A DNA stretch of 40,642 nt from an uncultured Fretibacterium sp. (GCA_937892105.1 CALAUZ010000221.1:1-40642), one strand, 5' to 3'. Counted from the first letter of the stretch, positions 7,542 through 15,498 are shown. Numbers and translations: made by a program. Notes: a model not told the origin generated them from the letters alone.

Positions 7542-9503
7542 CTATTCTGTTTTTTCATCATTCCTGACAGGCAGAAAATAATCATACTTTGCATAATATT
7601 TGAACCTGCAACTGTATGATGATACACCATAACGATTTTTAAGGCACACTAATTCTATTTCTCTCGGATTAGCTATTTTAGCCTGTTTAACTGCTTCCCG
7701 TTTTGCTTTCAGTTTAGCTTCTTTATCAAATAGCTCATCATTCATAACTATAAGCTGAAGTCCCCACATGACATCACAAGTATATTCAATGCCTCCGCTC
7801 TCTTTAAATGAGGCAAAATCTATCGGCGTTAAATAATTCTGGCGGTTCAGAGAAGAGATAACCAGCACGACCAAATCATTCTCAGTTTGCAATTTCTTCA
7901 ATGCTCGTACATTGTAATCTACTACATCTTTAGTCGTCTGATTATTATTCACAGGTGTTATTATTTGCAAATAATCTACTATTACTACTGGTTGACTTCC
8001 GGTTTGCGACATATATTCCTTCACTGTTTCGACTATTGCTTCGACATTCGTATCAAAGCCACACTCTACTATATACTCATTCTTAGTCTGAGTTGCATAA
8101 AGCTCACGAGCTATTCTCAGAGCTTCTGACTTAGAGCCACGCCGAATTTCCATTGAGCTTAATGCACTTCTTGCTTCTGTCTTGAACATCAGACGGGATA
8201 ATCCTTTACTCACCAGCTCTAATGTCGTCTGCTCAAGACTAAAATATAGTACATGCTCTCCAGAACTGGCAATCTGATCAGCAAGCTGGCCACAGAATGT
8301 TGTCTTGCCTAGTGAGGATATTGCTCCAAGTACGTACAGACCGGGATATAATCTCATCTTTGCATCTATGTTGCTGTAACCTGTTTTCCTATCTTTGAAT
8401 TTCTGAAATCTTATCAAGTCTCTGTCCAGTGTTGCTCCTTCTTCCGTGCTCTCGACATAAGAGCAGATATTAGTCAGCTTCATCGGCTGTATTTTATCAG
8501 GTTCAGCTAAGACTTCTGAACCTTGCGTTTCCTTCTGTGATGAAACTGCTTCTTGTTTTTCTGTAGCTATCATAAATGAGTTGTTTTTCTTGGGATGATA
8601 ACCCTCTCCAGAAATCAGTGCTTTTGCTATTGTTATTTCTCCATAAGTGTGTTCTCCATGCTTCTCATCCCATTTTGGACGCATTAAACCTGACATACGG
8701 AAATACTTATCCATGATTATTGTATCATTGTTCGTCCAGAATGCAAGGTAGCTACACAGTGCTAAATCTGCCCGGCTCTCGTCTCCATCATACTTCGTAG
8801 TATCTCCGTCGAATAATGCTCTAATTTCTGTTCCATGACGCGAATTAAACATCCTCTCAAGCAATTCGCTATCAGATAATGCATCAGGGGTAGAAATACT
8901 ATTACCCTCAGACGAACGTAAAGTACTCTTATTCGCATTTTTATTCTTCGACTTGATAAAATACTTGTCATAGATTTTTCGCACTGCTTCTGTGCGTTCT
9001 GTGATGGGTTTTGCTTCGTCGTAAATTTGACCTGTTATTGTAAAGTATCTGCCACTGTCGTATATCTCTAGCCCAAGCTCATCATTTCGTCGACGTGAGC
9101 CTATTTCTGATAACGGCACTGACAATTTACACAGGACATGAAGGCCTTTACCGCTCGGACTTACTTCCGTGTAGCTGTTCACAGCCTCCACGATTTCTTT
9201 CGCGTATTCTTTCAGACTGCCATCTTCAAGAATTACATTGTCCAAATCTAGGCCGCAATAACCTCCGGCAAACTCAAATCCCACTCCATTCAGCTTAAAT
9301 CGTCTGATCGCCGACAATGCCTCCGAAAACACGCTCCAAGTTCCCGCATCATTCGCTTTAGCACTAGTACCATCACGCGGATTTATCGGCAACTTGTCAT
9401 GCTTTCCCTTGCTCTCATTCCACACAAGACGATATGCTACCCACTGCGACAACTCCGACAATTCTTCAAGCTCACTCGGCAATGAAAACTGCAACAATTC
9501 CAA
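7542..9503 (-). CDS. Primase-helicase fusion (AEP primase + DnaB-like helicase), module A
   Basis: 653 aa replication protein. Residues 1-185 form an archaeo-eukaryotic-type primase/polymerase domain: motif I in GYCGLDLDNV (D86, D88), motif II in SPSGKGLHVLCK (H122), motif III in GRYFTITG. Residues 205-300 resemble the helix-bundle domain that follows NrS-1-type primases (ADLALCSYLAFWT, FRMSGLMRPKW). Residues 375-640 are a RecA-fold DnaB/SF4 helicase: Walker A GAISSLGKTT (393-402), Walker B VVIVDYLQI (D510), and KNRYGVSSY near the end. TTG start with AGGAGG 10 nt upstream. It lies beside the candidate origin and would prime and unwind DNA there. A homologue is at 38445. Confidence 0.85.
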   Translation of the reverse strand: MELLQFSLPSELEELSELSQWVAYRLVWNESKGKHDKLPINPRDGTSAKANDAGTWSVFSEALSAIRRFKLNGVGFEFAGGYCGLDLDNVILEDGSLKEYAKEIVEAVNSYTEVSPSGKGLHVLCKLSVPLSEIGSRRRNDELGLEIYDSGRYFTITGQIYDEAKPITERTEAVRKIYDKYFIKSKNKNANKSTLRSSEGNSISTPDALSDSELLERMFNSRHGTEIRALFDGDTTKYDGDESRADLALCSYLAFWTNNDTIIMDKYFRMSGLMRPKWDEKHGEHTYGEITIAKALISGEGYHPKKNNSFMIATEKQEAVSSQKETQGSEVLAEPDKIQPMKLTNICSYVESTEEGATLDRDLIRFQKFKDRKTGYSNIDAKMRLYPGLYVLGAISSLGKTTFCGQLADQIASSGEHVLYFSLEQTTLELVSKGLSRLMFKTEARSALSSMEIRRGSKSEALRIARELYATQTKNEYIVECGFDTNVEAIVETVKEYMSQTGSQPVVIVDYLQIITPVNNNQTTKDVVDYNVRALKKLQTENDLVVLVISSLNRQNYLTPIDFASFKESGGIEYTCDVMWGLQLIVMNDELFDKEAKLKAKREAVKQAKIANPREIELVCLKNRYGVSSYSCRFKYYAKYDYFLPVRNDEKTE

Positions 9504-10150
9504 AATCTTTTATCCTCCTTCTCTATCCACAGGGGGGGAGGGGTAGTAGGGGGGCTTTCTTTCCTCTACACCGCTCCCGTTGGTCGCTTACTCTTTCCAA
9601 GCCTTTTAGAACTTTTTTAAGTTCCTTTAAGCTCTATTAGCACTCAGAACTTTGGTTTTATCTCGAAACTTCTTCCCTGTTTTTCCACAGAACTGCTTTC
9701 AACGAATAACTTTATCCTTACCTCAGAAGCTCTCTTAAATCTCGAAACTCGGTTCTTTCCAAGCCGCTTGAGCTCCTCAAAAGAGCGAAAGCGGTAACTG
9801 TGGATAGATCCTTTCATAGCTCTGTGGATCCCCGGGGAAGTTCTCCCGAAGATTTTAACTCACAGGCGCGGGGGCTTCCACAGAGGAGCCCCGCGACCCT
9901 TAATACATTAGAGTATTAAGGTATTAGGAAAAATTTTGCCTCGTAAATTGTTGCAGCATCTGGGTTCGTAAAATGTTTGACGACCAGAACACGTATAATT
10001 TTTGCCCACTTAACCGAAATTTTTGCCCACTTAACCGAAATTTTTGCCCACTTAACCGAAATTTTATTGGTCAGACTTTTTGTATAAAATGCTTTGCTGA
10101 CTGAAAAAAGTTGTCAAGCCCTCTGAAATTGTATTCAAGATAAACACAAT
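9504..10150. other. Candidate replication origin, gene-free
   Basis: A 650-bp gene-free gap between the primase-helicase and Rep candidate. It contains three G-tracts at 9532-9554, DnaA-box-like words with one mismatch to TTATCCACA (CTATCCACA at 9523, TTTTCCACA at 9681, TGTGGATAG reversed at 9799), a GC-rich imperfect hairpin at 9867-9895, a perfect 9-bp dyad at 9898-9921 (CCTTAATAC/GTATTAAGG) and three 21-bp tandem repeats at 9999-10061. An 18-bp block (CGCTCCCGTTGGTCGCTT, 9572-9589) recurs at 40493-40510 upstream of the other primase-helicase. Taken together this is the best origin candidate in the window; no single element proves it. Confidence 0.55.
9999..10061. repeat. Three perfect 21-bp tandem repeats (iteron-like)
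   Basis: The unit TTTTTGCCCACTTAACCGAA plus A occurs three times head to tail without mismatch (9999, 10020, 10041). The spacing of two helical turns puts each copy on the same face of DNA, as with Rep-binding iterons. It lies 90 bp beyond the 3' end of the Rep candidate, and the unit differs from the 33-bp repeats at its 5' end. Confidence 0.8.
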
Positions 10151-11446
10151 TTACTTTTTGCCTTTATGAGGAAACTCTAGCACTATATCGTTAAGATTGC
10201 TAATAGTGGGGATATTTCTTTTGTCTTTTGGGTCAGGAAGCTGGATGTCTAAATAAACTTCGGTAAGTCTCGTATATTTTGGTAGGAGTTCCAATGTCTT
10301 GGTAAACACTCTATCTAAAAGTCTTGAAGGGTGTTTATCCTGGAGCAATCTGATACTTAAGGCCATGTTTCTGTCAATGATAGTAATTGCTTTAATGTGC
10401 GGTACATTATCGCCTGCTTGCTCAATGAGTTTAACAATGATGAATACGTTTTCTACAGCAGCTTTATTTTTTTCTTTTGCGATTTCAGGTTTAACAAGAT
10501 AGGAATGGCTTGGACCTTCAATGGGTTTGTTATTTCTATCCGAGAGCTTGATATTACCTCTTTTGTCTCTTTTGAGTGAAGCATTATAAATAACGTTGAT
10601 GACGTGATTGAAGTATGGACTTGAGAATGAAACAGTATTATTTTCAGCATTGTAGCCTTCAAAGTTCAGAACAGGATAATAACTATTATCAGGTTTCCCG
10701 TTGCGCATGACTTTAAGGATACCGAGAATATTATGAAAAGACATTGTTTTAGAGATTATGAGTGCGATATCTTTTCTGCTGAGGTTTCTATGTGCAACGC
10801 CGTTTCTATTTGGACCGAGACGCTGAGCGAGTTCTGGAATGTATATAGTAGTAACTGGGTTTAGATGTTCTTCGTTTTTCAAAGATAGCTGAAAGTCGTT
10901 AAGAATGATGGAATAAAAAACGCTGAGTAGAGGAATATCAATATGTTCAATGCCTTCTTTGGTGATCATGTTCTGTAGTTGAACAGTAGAAATAGGTTCG
11001 AGGCAACCGTCAAAAAACATTTCACCGTTTTCAAAACGAAGTGTTGAAGTCTCGACATTAAGAGGTTGCATATAAGCGTAGCCTTTTTGACAGAAACTTA
11101 CTGCGTTCTCGAAGTTATGTAAAGTTATCAGAGCAATAGATTTGAGGTTTGCACTTGAAATTGGAACAGGTTTATTGTCTTCGTCTCTCATTTCACGCGC
11201 TTTCTTAATGGTTCTGTACGTATTTTTTTCGTCATCTGGATTGACAGCTTCGAGTATAATAACCTCCTCTTCAACTGGAGAAGAAGATTTTTTCTTGTAA
11301 CTTCGATTGGGAATTACGTTACCATCCCCATCGATTTTTCCGATCAGAACCTGCTTTGTTCTTGCCTGTTTGAGTTCTTTGTCCCATGTTGATACTGTTT
11401 CATAGACATAAGTAACGCCTTTTTCGTTTCTGTAAAATCTTGCCAT
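10151..11446 (-). CDS. Candidate replication initiator (Rep) with transposase-like N-terminus
   Basis: 431 aa. The N-terminus (RFYRNEKGVTYVYE, STWDKELKQARTKQVLIGKI) looks like the opening of IS1634/IS4-group transposases (YVYE...WDKE...R.K...IGK.D), but no DDE core follows. The rest is not a family I recognise: IELP-type helix segments such as VTTIYIPELAQRLG and HRNLSRKDIALIISKTMSF could be a winged helix, and the tail is basic. Identification as Rep rests on context: iteron-like repeats lie on both sides and a primase-helicase is next door. ATG at 11446 is preferred; the longer frame to 11587 simply translates the 33-bp repeats into NPSCKF peptides. The ribosome site is weak (GAAGAA), which may limit expression. 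Confidence 0.55.
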   Translation of the reverse strand: MARFYRNEKGVTYVYETVSTWDKELKQARTKQVLIGKIDGDGNVIPNRSYKKKSSSPVEEEVIILEAVNPDDEKNTYRTIKKAREMRDEDNKPVPISSANLKSIALITLHNFENAVSFCQKGYAYMQPLNVETSTLRFENGEMFFDGCLEPISTVQLQNMITKEGIEHIDIPLLSVFYSIILNDFQLSLKNEEHLNPVTTIYIPELAQRLGPNRNGVAHRNLSRKDIALIISKTMSFHNILGILKVMRNGKPDNSYYPVLNFEGYNAENNTVSFSSPYFNHVINVIYNASLKRDKRGNIKLSDRNNKPIEGPSHSYLVKPEIAKEKNKAAVENVFIIVKLIEQAGDNVPHIKAITIIDRNMALSIRLLQDKHPSRLLDRVFTKTLELLPKYTRLTEVYLDIQLPDPKDKRNIPTISNLNDIVLEFPHKGKK

Positions 11447-11471
11447 AATCAAACAATTTCTTCGTTTTTCA

Positions 11472-11594
11472 AATTTGCAACTAGGATTATAACAAAGTTG
11501 GCGGAATTTGCAACTAGGATTATAACAAAGTTGGCTGAATTTACAACTAGGATTCAGGGGAGAAATAGGCGGAAAAAAAATTTGCAACTAGGAA
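11472..11594. repeat. 33-bp iteron-like repeats upstream of Rep candidate
   Basis: Two near-identical 33-bp units start at 11472 and 11505 (AATTTGCAACTAGGATTATA followed by ACAAAGTTGGCGG or ...CTG); a third, shortened unit starts at 11538 and a fourth core AATTTGCAACTAGGA at 11579. They cover the 5' region of the minus-strand Rep candidate and may be Rep-binding sites for replication or autoregulation. Beyond them, to 11709, is a C-rich run at 11656-11672 (G-rich on the minus strand) and otherwise nothing recognisable. Confidence 0.8.
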
Positions 11595-11709
11595 AATGAG
11601 AAGTAAGTCTGACCTTTGATTATTGATGACAGAAATGAATAAGAGTAAAAAATATCCCTCCCCCTACCCGCCACTGGTACTTATGTATGTAAAATATGTC
11701 ATAAAAGAG

Positions 11710-12159
11710 TTAAAAAAACGACCTAATCTGAATGTTTTGTTCTTCGAGTTGTTTATCTATGGCTTCTATGGCATCTCTCAAGAATTTAGCTGCTTCTGAA
11801 GCTTCGGTTGCACATAATTCTTCAGAACCAGTATTGCTGAGATCTTCTAATCCTTCGAGTATAAATTTTGTCTTTGCCGGGTTTAGAGGAACGCCATAAC
11901 CAAGTTTATATAAAATCCCCATATATGCGTATGATATGTAATTTCCTCTCTCAGCTAGTATTTGAAACCATTTAGCAGCATTTACGAAATCACCTCGATT
12001 ATATAAAGAAAGGGCTAAATTATATTGAGCGACACCAGAACCTTTTTCTGCGAGAGGGATAAAAATCTTATCGCTTTTTTCATAAAGTTTCTGTTTAGCG
12101 TATTCAATGGCCTCGTCAACACTCTTCTTTTCCTCTGGACTAAGAATATAATCATCCAT
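11710..12159 (-). CDS. Small Sel1-repeat protein
   Basis: 149 aa with one and a half to two Sel1/TPR-like units (AEKGSGVAQYNLALSLYNRG, then AAKWFQILAERGNYISYAYM and GILYKLGYGVPLN). Such helical repeats bind other proteins. No signal peptide. ATG at 12159 follows AGGAGG by 11 nt; the open frame extends to 12192 with no better signal. It stands alone, in the direction of the operon upstream but separated by a terminator at 12212-12245. Two other Sel1 proteins are in the window (25934, 31817). The partner is unknown. Confidence 0.65.
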   Translation of the reverse strand: MDDYILSPEEKKSVDEAIEYAKQKLYEKSDKIFIPLAEKGSGVAQYNLALSLYNRGDFVNAAKWFQILAERGNYISYAYMGILYKLGYGVPLNPAKTKFILEGLEDLSNTGSEELCATEASEAAKFLRDAIEAIDKQLEEQNIQIRSFF

Positions 12160-12211
12160 ACTGTTTGATACCTCCTGAGCAATATTCAACAATAAATTTT
12201 AATAAGTATAA

Positions 12212-12245
12212 CGCAAAAAATAATAGGCAGAGAAAAATCCCCGCC
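12212..12245 (-). terminator. Terminator of the minus-strand recombination operon
   Basis: On the minus strand GGCGGGGA pairs with TCTCTGCC (8 bp, two G-U pairs) around a TTTT loop (12226-12245) and is followed by a T-rich run ending in TTTTTT at 12215-12220. It lies 8 bp after the stop of the GIY-YIG gene and would end the long operon. Confidence 0.65.
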
Positions 12246-12252
12246 CGAGAAA

Positions 12253-12707
12253 TTAGTTGTCCTTAATGTTATAAGGAGTGTAGATGGAGTGAAGGATATT
12301 GCGCTCGACGATTTTATATTTTCGTGTCTTGTAGAAATAGAGGCTTACAATTTTGCCCTGCTCGAAAAGTTGAAGCAACAGCTTGTTCATCCTGCAGTTT
12401 GTAATAGTGCCGCCCACATAACAATTTGACGTAGAAATTCTGCCGTATCCGTTATTGAAGCGTAGAGCGAGATTTTTAGTTCTGCCGACGTATAGAATTT
12501 CGTTATGAAGGACCCAAAGATAAACGCCAGCGGAATTATCAGCGTCAATATGGAAAGAACAGAAAGCCCCCTTGCCGAACTTGTGAAGTTTACGTCCTTT
12601 TTTTCTTTTCTGAGGGAACAGCTTAATGACCTGCCCGTTATGATTACAATCAGGAATAAGATGTTGAACGAATTGAAACCTGTAACCGAGCAGGGAAAGA
12701 ACCTCAT
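12253..12707 (-). CDS. GIY-YIG nuclease-like protein, start frameshifted or non-canonical
   Basis: About 150 residues can be read in one minus-strand frame ending at TAA 12253-12255. They carry the GIY-YIG hallmarks: AGVYLWVLHNEILYVGRTKN (GVY and YVG motifs), the conserved Arg in LALRFNNGYG, CYVGGTITNCRMNKL and the metal-binding Glu in YKIVERNI. Before it, LHKFGKGAFCSF matches the usual N-terminal part of this nuclease group. No ATG/GTG/TTG exists in this frame; the upstream stop is near 12751. An ATG at 12707 overlaps the previous stop (ATGA) but is in another frame; one extra base in the CCC after ATGAGGTTCTTT would join them as MRFFPLLGYRF. Either a frameshift mutation, an error, or unusual initiation. 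Confidence 0.65.
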
Positions 12708-13129
12708 GCGCTTTTGGGCAATTCTTGAGCTTCCGGATTACGGAGGATTTTTACGAAAGCCCATGACTTTCTTTTCTGCCCGATGACCTGTGAGGAGTTG
12801 AAAGATACTTCGAGCACGCCCCAAGCAGACATGTGTTTAAAGATATTGAGAGCGGATGAGCGGTGCATATGAGCGTCATCAAGGACAGCCTGAAAATCAA
12901 TGTTACCCTCAGACTTACCGTCAAGAGCTTTGCAGATAGAGTTGAAGAGGATTTTGTGAGCGACCGGGAAGATGCCGTTGGAATAAGCGCGAGCAATCTG
13001 GCTGTTAGGAGAATAATCCTCAGGACACGAGAAGCTGTGTTTTGTTGCAGATGCTTTTGCTTCAGGAGTTGCAGCACTTGTTGTTTCTTCAGGACTGTTG
13101 TTTGACGCAGAGTTTTTTGCTTTTGACAT
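12704..13129 (-). CDS. Winged-helix-like protein, paralogue of the gene at 18010
   Basis: 141 aa. A low-complexity N-terminus rich in A, S, T and K (about 1-40) precedes a globular part, LFNSICKALDGKSEGNIDFQ followed by AVLDDAHMHRSSALNIFKHM and SAWGVLEVS, which lines up with LLNGFSTALDGETKGELIFQ, VGISRASALKMIKLLEKYEY in the 18010 protein. The spacing of helices suggests a winged helix-turn-helix for DNA binding or replication. ATG at 13129 has GGAGG 8 nt upstream; the frame to 13144 starts with a poorer signal. It belongs to the minus-strand recombination operon. No named family recognised. Confidence 0.65.
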   Translation of the reverse strand: MSKAKNSASNNSPEETTSAATPEAKASATKHSFSCPEDYSPNSQIARAYSNGIFPVAHKILFNSICKALDGKSEGNIDFQAVLDDAHMHRSSALNIFKHMSAWGVLEVSFNSSQVIGQKRKSWAFVKILRNPEAQELPKSA

Positions 13130-13155
13130 GAGATATACCTCCATAGAATGATTAA

Positions 13156-13183
13156 GCCGAGTAGGAATCGTCGTCTACCCGGC
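13156..13183 (-). promoter_or_regulatory. Intergenic hairpin before ribosome site
   Basis: Minus-strand RNA GCCGGGUAG pairs with CUACUCGGC (9 bp, one G-U), loop 10 nt, about 20 nt before the GGAGG of the next gene. The same stem core recurs at 15476-15498. There is no U-run, so RNA processing, stability or translation control is likelier than termination. Confidence 0.55.
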
Positions 13184-13196
13184 AGAGAATAAAGAG

Positions 13197-13496
13197 TTAG
13201 AGAGCAATGATATGAAAGCCGCACTGATTGTTGATAATGAAGTGAAAGAAGTAGTGAGCGAGAGCAGCTTTTCTGTTATTCTCTCTGTTGCCAGTGTCGA
13301 AGATGGAGCCGTGAGTCTGCCACGAGCCAGAATTGTTACTCTTTGTGGAATAGAAGAGTTGACCGTTAACGCGAATGATGCCGAGCCGTAAGTTCTTAGC
13401 TTTGAGGAAGTGCTTGGCGATGATTTCTGGATTGCCAGAGCAGACGTTTCCATTGCTCCAGATGATAGCGAACTTGTTATTGTGAAAATTCTTCAT
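13197..13496 (-). CDS. Hypothetical protein, 99 aa
   Basis: Begins MKNFHNNKFAIIWSNGNVCS and continues with alternating short strands (GIIRVNGQLFYSTKSNNSGS) and a histidine- and aromatic-rich end (ALAHYFFHFIINNQCGFHII). I do not recognise a family. The gene is supported by AGGAGG 5-6 nt before ATG at 13496 and by its place in the operon between the Sak4-like ATPase gene and the winged-helix gene. The overlapping frame 13175-13453 has low-complexity S/T/L composition and no ribosome site, and is a shadow. Confidence 0.6.
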   Translation of the reverse strand: MKNFHNNKFAIIWSNGNVCSGNPEIIAKHFLKAKNLRLGIIRVNGQLFYSTKSNNSGSWQTHGSIFDTGNRENNRKAALAHYFFHFIINNQCGFHIIAL

Positions 13497-13517
13497 GAGA
13501 CCTCCTGAGAGAAAACG

Positions 13518-13549
13518 AGGAGAGGCAGGAGTAATGTGGGACCTCTCCT
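13518..13549 (-). promoter_or_regulatory. Intergenic hairpin, perfect 8-bp stem
   Basis: AGGAGAGG (13518-13525) and CCTCTCCT (13542-13549) form a perfect stem with a 16-nt loop, between the stop of the Sak4-like gene and the ribosome site of the next. In minus-strand RNA the purine arm resembles an anti-Shine-Dalgarno partner and could compete for the downstream ribosome site. No U-run follows. Confidence 0.5.
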
Positions 13550-13560
13550 AAATGACCGAA

Positions 13561-14487
13561 TTAGAAATTGACAGCCTGCGGTAAGTCGTTGTTTTCAGGA
13601 TTAGTTCTGTTGTGAATGTCAGCTTCGAGGTTCTTCAAATCCTCAACAGTCCAATCCTTAGAACTTTTGCCCTTGACGATGTTCATCATAGCTTCCTGAG
13701 CGAGAGCCTGAGCGTTCTGAGGATCATCAGCAAAGAGCTTGAGGTAAGCGTCATAGAGCCTTCGTTTCTCACTGCTCAGGTCAGGAGCGGGGACAGGAAC
13801 ATCGGCACCCGAATTGAGCCACTCAAGGAGTTTAGCTCCCGTGTCAGCAGAAAGGGTGAAGCTCTGACCGTCAAAGAGAGAAGTTCTGTCCTTGCTGACA
13901 GTAACGGAATGTTCTGTGTTCAAGTCGAATACCACGCCAAACTCGTAATCCATGCCGTCCCTCTGAACCGGAGCTAGACCTACCTTGCGGATTTCCGATT
14001 TACCGCGTTCATTGACGACCTGAATGTAATCAGTTCTGCTGCGCATAGTGGCGATAATATGACATCTTGATGAGAGCATAGTGTCGATGAGCTTGTTCTG
14101 GAAGGGCGTAACTTTCGACCAAGCACTGTAGCTGTTGAACTTTCCGCTAGCGACAACACTTTCTTTCATGTCCAGCAGACCGCCTTCGCCAATCCAGCAA
14201 TGGGACAAACTGTCGATGATGAGGACATCGTATCCTTCGCTTTCCGCGTCGTGAATGGCCTTGATGTACTTTCTGATGTCGTAAGGAGCATTGATAGTGA
14301 GGATGTCATAATCACAAATGGCCGAATATAAATCCCCTGAGCCGTTTTCTGTGTCAATCATTGCGATACGACCACCCAGACCTTGAGCCACTAATAAAGC
14401 TCCGTAAGTTTTACCAGAACCAGCAGGGCCAGTGATGGCGAGGCGTAATTTAGCTTTCCTGCGTTCAGCTTTTCTGAATACTGACAT
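13561..14487 (-). CDS. Sak4-like RecA-fold ATPase of phage recombination
   Basis: 308 aa. Walker A GPAGSGKT at residues 20-27, an acidic strand end IAMIDTENGSGD and Walker B VLIIDSLSHCW (D92) mark the phage/plasmid AAA_24 group that includes Sak4-type single-strand annealing and recombination proteins. About residues 225-308 form a variable tail rich in D, S and E. It probably acts on single-stranded DNA together with the SSB-like protein and the Cas4-like nuclease encoded in the same operon; the nuclease gene ends 2 bp upstream of this start. ATG 14487 lies just after GGAGGTCGCTTAATC. Sak4 assignment is by motif and neighbourhood, not by alignment. Confidence 0.8.
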   Translation of the reverse strand: MSVFRKAERRKAKLRLAITGPAGSGKTYGALLVAQGLGGRIAMIDTENGSGDLYSAICDYDILTINAPYDIRKYIKAIHDAESEGYDVLIIDSLSHCWIGEGGLLDMKESVVASGKFNSYSAWSKVTPFQNKLIDTMLSSRCHIIATMRSRTDYIQVVNERGKSEIRKVGLAPVQRDGMDYEFGVVFDLNTEHSVTVSKDRTSLFDGQSFTLSADTGAKLLEWLNSGADVPVPAPDLSSEKRRLYDAYLKLFADDPQNAQALAQEAMMNIVKGKSSKDWTVEDLKNLEADIHNRTNPENNDLPQAVNF

Positions 14488-14489
14488 GA

Positions 14490-15449
14490 TTAAGCGACCT
14501 CCTTTAAGTCGTAACGAACAGACGAAGACTGCTTCATGAACTCCTGCACGATTTCGGGATGAGCTTTCTTGAGAGCCGTAGTGTCGAGACGAGAACTCTT
14601 AATCTCATTGAGAACGAGTACGAGATGACCAACGCGAACGGATTTAATGCCCTGCTGTCTGATTTCGCGGTCAATGACGACTTTAGCTTCATCAGAGAGT
14701 TCTTTAGCGGCCTTCTCCATATCTCTGCTTTCGCTGAGGAGTTCAACAGCATCAATGACTTCCTGCTTATCTGTAGTTGGAACATCTTCAGTGCCTACGG
14801 CGGTATCTTTCTTTGCCAGTTCGCACAGATGAGAATAGCCGCAGTACTGACAGCACCAGTTCTCGAAAAGTTCACCCTGCTCAGGAGCGTCGGAGAAAGA
14901 AAATATACGTTCAGCACGTGCCAGCAGAGTATTAAGGGTGTCCTGCTCAAAGTCGAAAGTGTCGATGAAGAGTTCTGATGTGTTTTTGTTCATTGCGACT
15001 ATACCGAGTTTACTTACTGAGACCTGAATACGTCTGAGAGCTTCAGCGTAGAGGTGAACCTGAGCGAAATACTGAGGATGAGATTTCTTAGTGCCGTCTC
15101 TTTTGAGAGTTCTGAAAGCTCTATCATTCATGGTCTTGATGTCAACGAGAATATTACCGTCAAGCTCGTGATGAGAGATAACGCAGTCCGGATGAGCCGA
15201 GATAACACCGCCGTTTACTTCGATGCCGAGAGATAAGCTGTTGTTTGTACCGTCGATGGGATTTCTCTTGACATTCCAGCCGTCCGAACGTAACCAGCTG
15301 ATGATGACAGGTTCAAGAGCTTTCCCTATGTCGAATATCCGAGAAGATTTCTCATTTGTGGTTTCCTCTGAACCGTTGACGAAGTAGAATAAGTTGCGGT
15401 TGCAGGGGTGCCCGATCCTAGAGGCACGTAAAACTTTGTAGTTGTCCAT
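14490..15449 (-). CDS. Cas4-like PD-(D/E)XK exonuclease with probable Fe-S cluster
   Basis: 319 aa. Nuclease motifs: H-P-D (D88) in ISAHPDCVI, D103-I-K105 in ILVDIKTMN, and QxxxY in AQVHLYAEAL (Q130, Y134), the pattern of RecB/Cas4 enzymes. Cys16 (RIGHPCNRN) and a C-terminal trio in ENWCCQYCGYSHLC (C200, C203, C209) fit a 4Fe-4S cluster. The last 90 residues are a helical extension. It probably makes single-stranded ends for the Sak4-like protein; no cas genes are near. ATG 15449 follows AGGAGG; the longer frame to 15557 crosses an intergenic hairpin and is not used. Confidence 0.8.
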   Translation of the reverse strand: MDNYKVLRASRIGHPCNRNLFYFVNGSEETTNEKSSRIFDIGKALEPVIISWLRSDGWNVKRNPIDGTNNSLSLGIEVNGGVISAHPDCVISHHELDGNILVDIKTMNDRAFRTLKRDGTKKSHPQYFAQVHLYAEALRRIQVSVSKLGIVAMNKNTSELFIDTFDFEQDTLNTLLARAERIFSFSDAPEQGELFENWCCQYCGYSHLCELAKKDTAVGTEDVPTTDKQEVIDAVELLSESRDMEKAAKELSDEAKVVIDREIRQQGIKSVRVGHLVLVLNEIKSSRLDTTALKKAHPEIVQEFMKQSSSVRYDLKEVA

Positions 15450-15475
15450 ATAGGAACCTCCTGTATAATATAAAA

Positions 15476-15498
15476 GCCGAGTGCAGGAAACACCCGGC
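15476..15498 (-). promoter_or_regulatory. Intergenic hairpin before nuclease gene
   Basis: Minus-strand RNA GCCGGGUG pairs with CACUCGGC (8 bp, one G-U) around a 7-nt loop, then UUUUAUAUUA and the AGGAGG of the nuclease gene. The stem core is the same as at 13156-13183. The following U/A-rich stretch could allow weak termination. Confidence 0.55.

Noticed and set aside
11447..11587. N-terminal extension of the Rep candidate
   Set aside because: It consists of the translated 33-bp DNA repeats; DNA-level periodicity shows these are iteron-like sites, not protein.
9999..11594. Possible CRISPR-like arrays
   Set aside because: The 21-bp repeats have no spacers and the 33-bp units are contiguous; no cas gene is present. 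The Cas4-like nuclease belongs to a recombination operon.
12387..12707. Minus-strand 106-aa frame with hydrophobic runs, ATGA-coupled to the preceding gene
   Set aside because: The GIY-YIG domain is read in the next frame of the same strand over almost the whole length; this frame is its shadow after the apparent frameshift. Its hydrophobic look is a by-product.
12505..12786. Plus-strand 93-aa frame
   Set aside because: It is antisense to the GIY-YIG and winged-helix genes, without ribosome site or recognisable motif.
13175..13453. Minus-strand 92-aa frame
   Set aside because: Low-complexity Ser/Thr/Leu composition and no ribosome site; the 99-aa frame in the same place has AGGAGG.
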